7,346 nt of DNA, from NCBI RefSeq assembly GCF_946479605.1, contig NZ_CAMLGT010000195.1, positions 1 to 7,346 of the forward strand, read 5' to 3'. The stretch is from an uncultured Lacibacter sp. (GTDB taxonomy: Bacteria; Bacteroidota; Bacteroidia; Chitinophagales; Chitinophagaceae). Shown in pieces: positions 5,386 to 7,346 of this stretch. Made by a program: the position numbers and the translations under genes. The number at the start of each line of letters is the position of its first letter. Within the stretch, counting starts at the first letter, position 1. The notes beneath the pieces are model-generated. The model did no database searches. It saw only the letters and a program-made list of their open reading frames with translations, and was not told where the DNA came from.

Positions 5386-5760
5386 ATGGCAGACATTAAA
5401 GCATTAGCTGAATCATTAGTAGGCTTAACAGTAAAAGAAGTTCAGGAATTAGCAGACGTATTGAAAGCAGATTACGGTATTGAACCAGCTGCTGCAGCTG
5501 TAGTTGTTGCTGCAGGCGACGGTGGTGGTGCTGCTGCTGTTGAAGAAAAAACTTCATTCAACGTGATCCTGAAAAGCGGCGGTGCTTCTAAACTGAACGT
5601 AGTTAAGATCGTGAAAGACTTAACTGGTCTCGGTTTGAAAGAAGCAAAAGACCTCGTTGACGGTGCACCAAAACCAGTTAAAGAAGGTGTTTCTAAAGCA
5701 GAAGCTGAAGAAATTGCTAACAAACTGAAAGAAGCAGGTGCTGATGTTGAGATTGCTTAA
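5386..5760 (+). CDS. rplL: 50S ribosomal protein L7/L12
   Basis: This is the stalk protein, present in several copies as dimers on L10, that recruits and activates translational GTPases such as EF-Tu and EF-G. The 124 residues are normal. The N-terminal dimerisation domain covers about 1-33. The flexible hinge is rich in Ala, Val and Gly (about 35-53). The C-terminal domain contains [20 protein letters not shown] (81-100), the factor-binding signature. It starts 150 bases after rplJ, a larger gap than between the other genes of the group, with a structured spacer. The ATG is preceded by a run of A. A terminator follows 21 bases after the stop, so the group ends here and does not continue into rpoB. 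Confidence 0.98.
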   Translation: MADIKALAESLVGLTVKEVQELADVLKADYGIEPAAAAVVVAAGDGGGAAAVEEKTSFNVILKSGGASKLNVVKIVKDLTGLGLKEAKDLVDGAPKPVKEGVSKAEAEEIANKLKEAGADVEIA

Positions 5761-5781
5761 TGCATTTCTTCATACAAGATT

Positions 5782-5810
5782 AACCCCGACTGAAAATGTC
5801 GGGGTTTTTT
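5782..5810 (+). terminator. intrinsic terminator after rplL
   Basis: A nine-bp stem AACCCCGAC/GTCGGGGTT (5782-5790 with 5798-5806) closes a seven-base loop and runs into TTTTTT (5805-5810). It ends the rplKAJL transcript. The reverse strand has no matching T-tract, so it acts in the plus direction only. Confidence 0.95.
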
Positions 5811-5856
5811 ATGCGCAACGTTTTATAAGCGGCTCCTGTCATCTGAAGAGTAGAAT

Positions 5857-5864
5857 TAATTTTG
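5857..5864 (+). promoter_or_regulatory. possible -7 box of the downstream surface-protein gene
   Basis: TAATTTTG matches TAnnTTTG exactly and lies 17 bases before the ATG at 5882, after the rplL terminator. Transcription would start about 5870, giving a very short leader of some 10-12 bases. No good TTG is seen at the -33 distance (the region reads GGCTCCTGTC), so it may be a weak or activated promoter. Confidence 0.55.
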
Positions 5865-5881
5865 CAGAACTAAGCGGACAA

Positions 5882-7346
5882 ATGAATTATAAAAAGCACT
5901 TATCTCTGATCAAACATTTCTTTCTCATTGCGTGTTTGGCTATCCTGTTGAATGAACAGGTACAGGCACAATGCAGCACGCTTGGTCAAACACCTGCAAC
6001 TGCATTTCCTGTATGTGGAACAAGTGTGTTTTCACAAAGCAATGTTCCAAGTTGCCAAAACAGGGAAGTGATTGTTCCAAATTGCGATGTAAATCAAAAC
6101 AGGTATTACGATGTAAATCCTTTCTGGTATAAGTTTACCTGTTTCACTTCCGGCACACTCGGTTTTTTGATTGACCCAATCAGCGGAAGTGATGATTATG
6201 ATTGGCAGGTTTGGGATGTAACAGGCATTGATCCAAATACAGTATACAACAATACCTCCCGTGTAATAGCTGCAAACTGGTCGGGGCTTACTGGTCAAAC
6301 AGGAACCAATGGATCTGCCTCCTCACTTATTCAATGCGGTTCTTTTAATAATACTCATCCGCCAAAGTATAGCCGGATGCCAAGCCTGGTTGCAGGGAGA
6401 ACATATCTTTTGATGATCAGTAATTTTTCCAATTCGCAACAAGGGTATAAGCTTTCATTTGGAGGAGGCTCTGCGGTAATCACAGATCCCAAAAATCCGT
6501 TGATGCAGGATGTACGGACCAATTGTGCTGCCAATGAATTACGATTAAAGCTGAATAAAAAAATGAAATGCGCTAGCATTGCTGCAAATGGCAGCGATAT
6601 TGTTTCATTTCCTGGCAATATCACAGCTGTTAATGTTAGACCTATTGGTTGTAACAGCAGTTTTGAAACAGATTCTGTAGTGATCACACTTTCTCAATCT
6701 TTGCCTGCAGGCAATTACTCGTTGCAGTTGAAGAATGGATCTGATGGCAATACGATACTCGACCTGTGCGATCGGGCAATACCAACAACAGATGCAGTTC
6801 CTTTTACCGTTCTTGCATTGCAACCTACACCGTTCGATAGTATTGTCCCTGTTAACTGTGCACCAAACAGTATTCGGTTTGTGTTTAAAAAACTGATACG
6901 TTGCAACTCTATTGAACCTGGTGGTTCTGATTTCAGTATTAATGGTGCGTACCCAGTTACAATTACTGGAGCAAGGGGGAGCTGTAATGCAGATGGGCTT
7001 ACTTCTGAAATCGTTCTCAGTTTTGCACAACCACTTCTGCAGACCGGAACATTTACTGTAAATATTAAACAAGGAACTGATGGTAATACAGTAGTTGATG
7101 AATGCAATATTGAAACGTTGCCTGCTCAACTCTCTTTCTCGGTACTGGATACAGTGAATGCCGATTTTTCGTTTACTGTTAATTATGGATGTACAGCTGA
7201 TACTGTTACTTATGCTCATGCAGGAGGTAACAGTGTAAACAGTTGGCTATGGAATTTTGGAACAAACGGAACGGGAAGTAATCAGTTGGAAGAAGTAATT
7301 TATAACAGCTTTGATACAAAGAGGGTAACATTGATCGTATCAAATG
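5882..7346 (+). CDS. large secreted surface protein with PKD domain, partial
   Basis: The frame is open for 488 codons from the ATG at 5882 and leaves the window without a stop, so the C-terminus is unknown. Residues 1-29 form a signal peptide: KK near the start, hydrophobic FFLIACLAILL (13-23), and probable signal peptidase I cleavage after VQA (27-29). A cysteine-bearing beta-type domain covers about 31-197, with WYKF (82-85), DYDWQVWD (105-112) and a final YKLSFGGG. Two tandem Ig-like (SbsA-like) repeats start at N214-C215 and N325-C326; each ends in DGNTxxDxC (288-296 and 400-408). A PKD domain begins near 426 with SWLWNFG (454-460). This layout is familiar from very large Bacteroidota proteins exported by the type IX system with a C-terminal type B sorting domain, probably adhesive or structural. 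Export by that route is inferred, because the sorting domain lies outside the window. Confidence 0.88.
   Translation, partial: MNYKKHLSLIKHFFLIACLAILLNEQVQAQCSTLGQTPATAFPVCGTSVFSQSNVPSCQNREVIVPNCDVNQNRYYDVNPFWYKFTCFTSGTLGFLIDPISGSDDYDWQVWDVTGIDPNTVYNNTSRVIAANWSGLTGQTGTNGSASSLIQCGSFNNTHPPKYSRMPSLVAGRTYLLMISNFSNSQQGYKLSFGGGSAVITDPKNPLMQDVRTNCAANELRLKLNKKMKCASIAANGSDIVSFPGNITAVNVRPIGCNSSFETDSVVITLSQSLPAGNYSLQLKNGSDGNTILDLCDRAIPTTDAVPFTVLALQPTPFDSIVPVNCAPNSIRFVFKKLIRCNSIEPGGSDFSINGAYPVTITGARGSCNADGLTSEIVLSFAQPLLQTGTFTVNIKQGTDGNTVVDECNIETLPAQLSFSVLDTVNADFSFTVNYGCTADTVTYAHAGGNSVNSWLWNFGTNGTGSNQLEEVIYNSFDTKRVTLIVSN
6521..7141 (+). repeat. two tandem protein repeats of about 111 residues
   Basis: Within the surface protein, residues from 214 and from 325 align. 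Both begin NCAxNxxR, followed by a KKxxxCxSI segment and a GSD, and both close with the motif DGNTxxDxC (288-296, 400-408). The period is 111-112 residues. The DNA copies have diverged, so this is an old domain duplication and not a recent one. Conserved cysteines suggest one or two disulfides per repeat after export. Confidence 0.75.

Noticed and set aside
4262..5723. Minus-strand frames opposite rplA, rplJ and rplL
   Set aside because: They are shadows of well-conserved ribosomal protein genes.
5924..5935. Lipobox-like LIAC (residues 15-18) in the surface-protein signal peptide
   Set aside because: The hydrophobic stretch continues past the cysteine (LAILL) and a better signal peptidase I site lies at residues 27-29, so a lipoprotein is unlikely.
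6032..7219. Several minus-strand open frames of 88-204 codons
   Set aside because: They lie antisense to the continuous 488-codon surface-protein frame, overlap one another and show no recognisable domain.

Overview
The window is a chromosomal translation and transcription locus from a member of the Bacteroidota, most likely a Chitinophagaceae-type bacterium. This rests on four things: promoter boxes of the form TAnnTTTG, A-rich start contexts without Shine-Dalgarno sequences, tRNA genes without an encoded CCA end, and a large secreted protein of the PKD / type IX secretion cargo kind. The family-level placement is an inference from protein style, not from a tree.

Layout. Positions 1-325 hold three tRNA genes, Tyr (cut by the window start), Gly(TCC) and Thr(GGT), separated by spacers with small hairpins. 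They lead into tuf (EF-Tu, 471-1658), the same Tyr-Gly-Thr-tuf order known from the E. coli tufB operon. A structured spacer and tRNA-Trp(CCA) follow, then secE and nusG three bases apart. A terminator at about 2708-2740 closes this unit and also serves the next gene, which runs the other way: a lysine/alanine-rich histone H1-like protein (2757-3203, minus strand). A strong promoter at 3403-3433, overlapped by inverted repeats and followed by a folded leader, starts the ribosomal protein genes rplK, rplA, rplJ and rplL (L11, L1, L10, L7/L12). The 150-base rplJ-rplL gap carries a degenerate 7-base repeat, a hairpin and a possible internal promoter. A clear terminator follows rplL at 5782-5810.

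From 5882 to the right edge there is one uninterrupted plus-strand reading frame of 488 codons that leaves the window without a stop. It encodes a signal peptide, an N-terminal beta-type domain, two tandem cysteine-containing repeats of about 111 residues and the start of a PKD domain. It looks like a large exported cell-surface or adhesion-type protein. It sits where rpoB would normally be expected after rplL.

How the genes fit together: EF-Tu, the tRNAs and L11/L1/L10/L7/L12 serve elongation (L10 and L7/L12 form the stalk that recruits EF-Tu), SecE is part of the SecYEG translocon, and NusG couples RNA polymerase to ribosomes and to Rho or antitermination complexes. The two departures from the standard arrangement are the reversed H1-like gene between nusG and rplK, and the surface-protein gene directly after rplL. 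I see no CRISPR array, insertion sequence, phage gene or obvious new defence system. The most unusual material is regulatory: operator-like dyads on the rplK promoter, boxA-like elements, and structured spacers.
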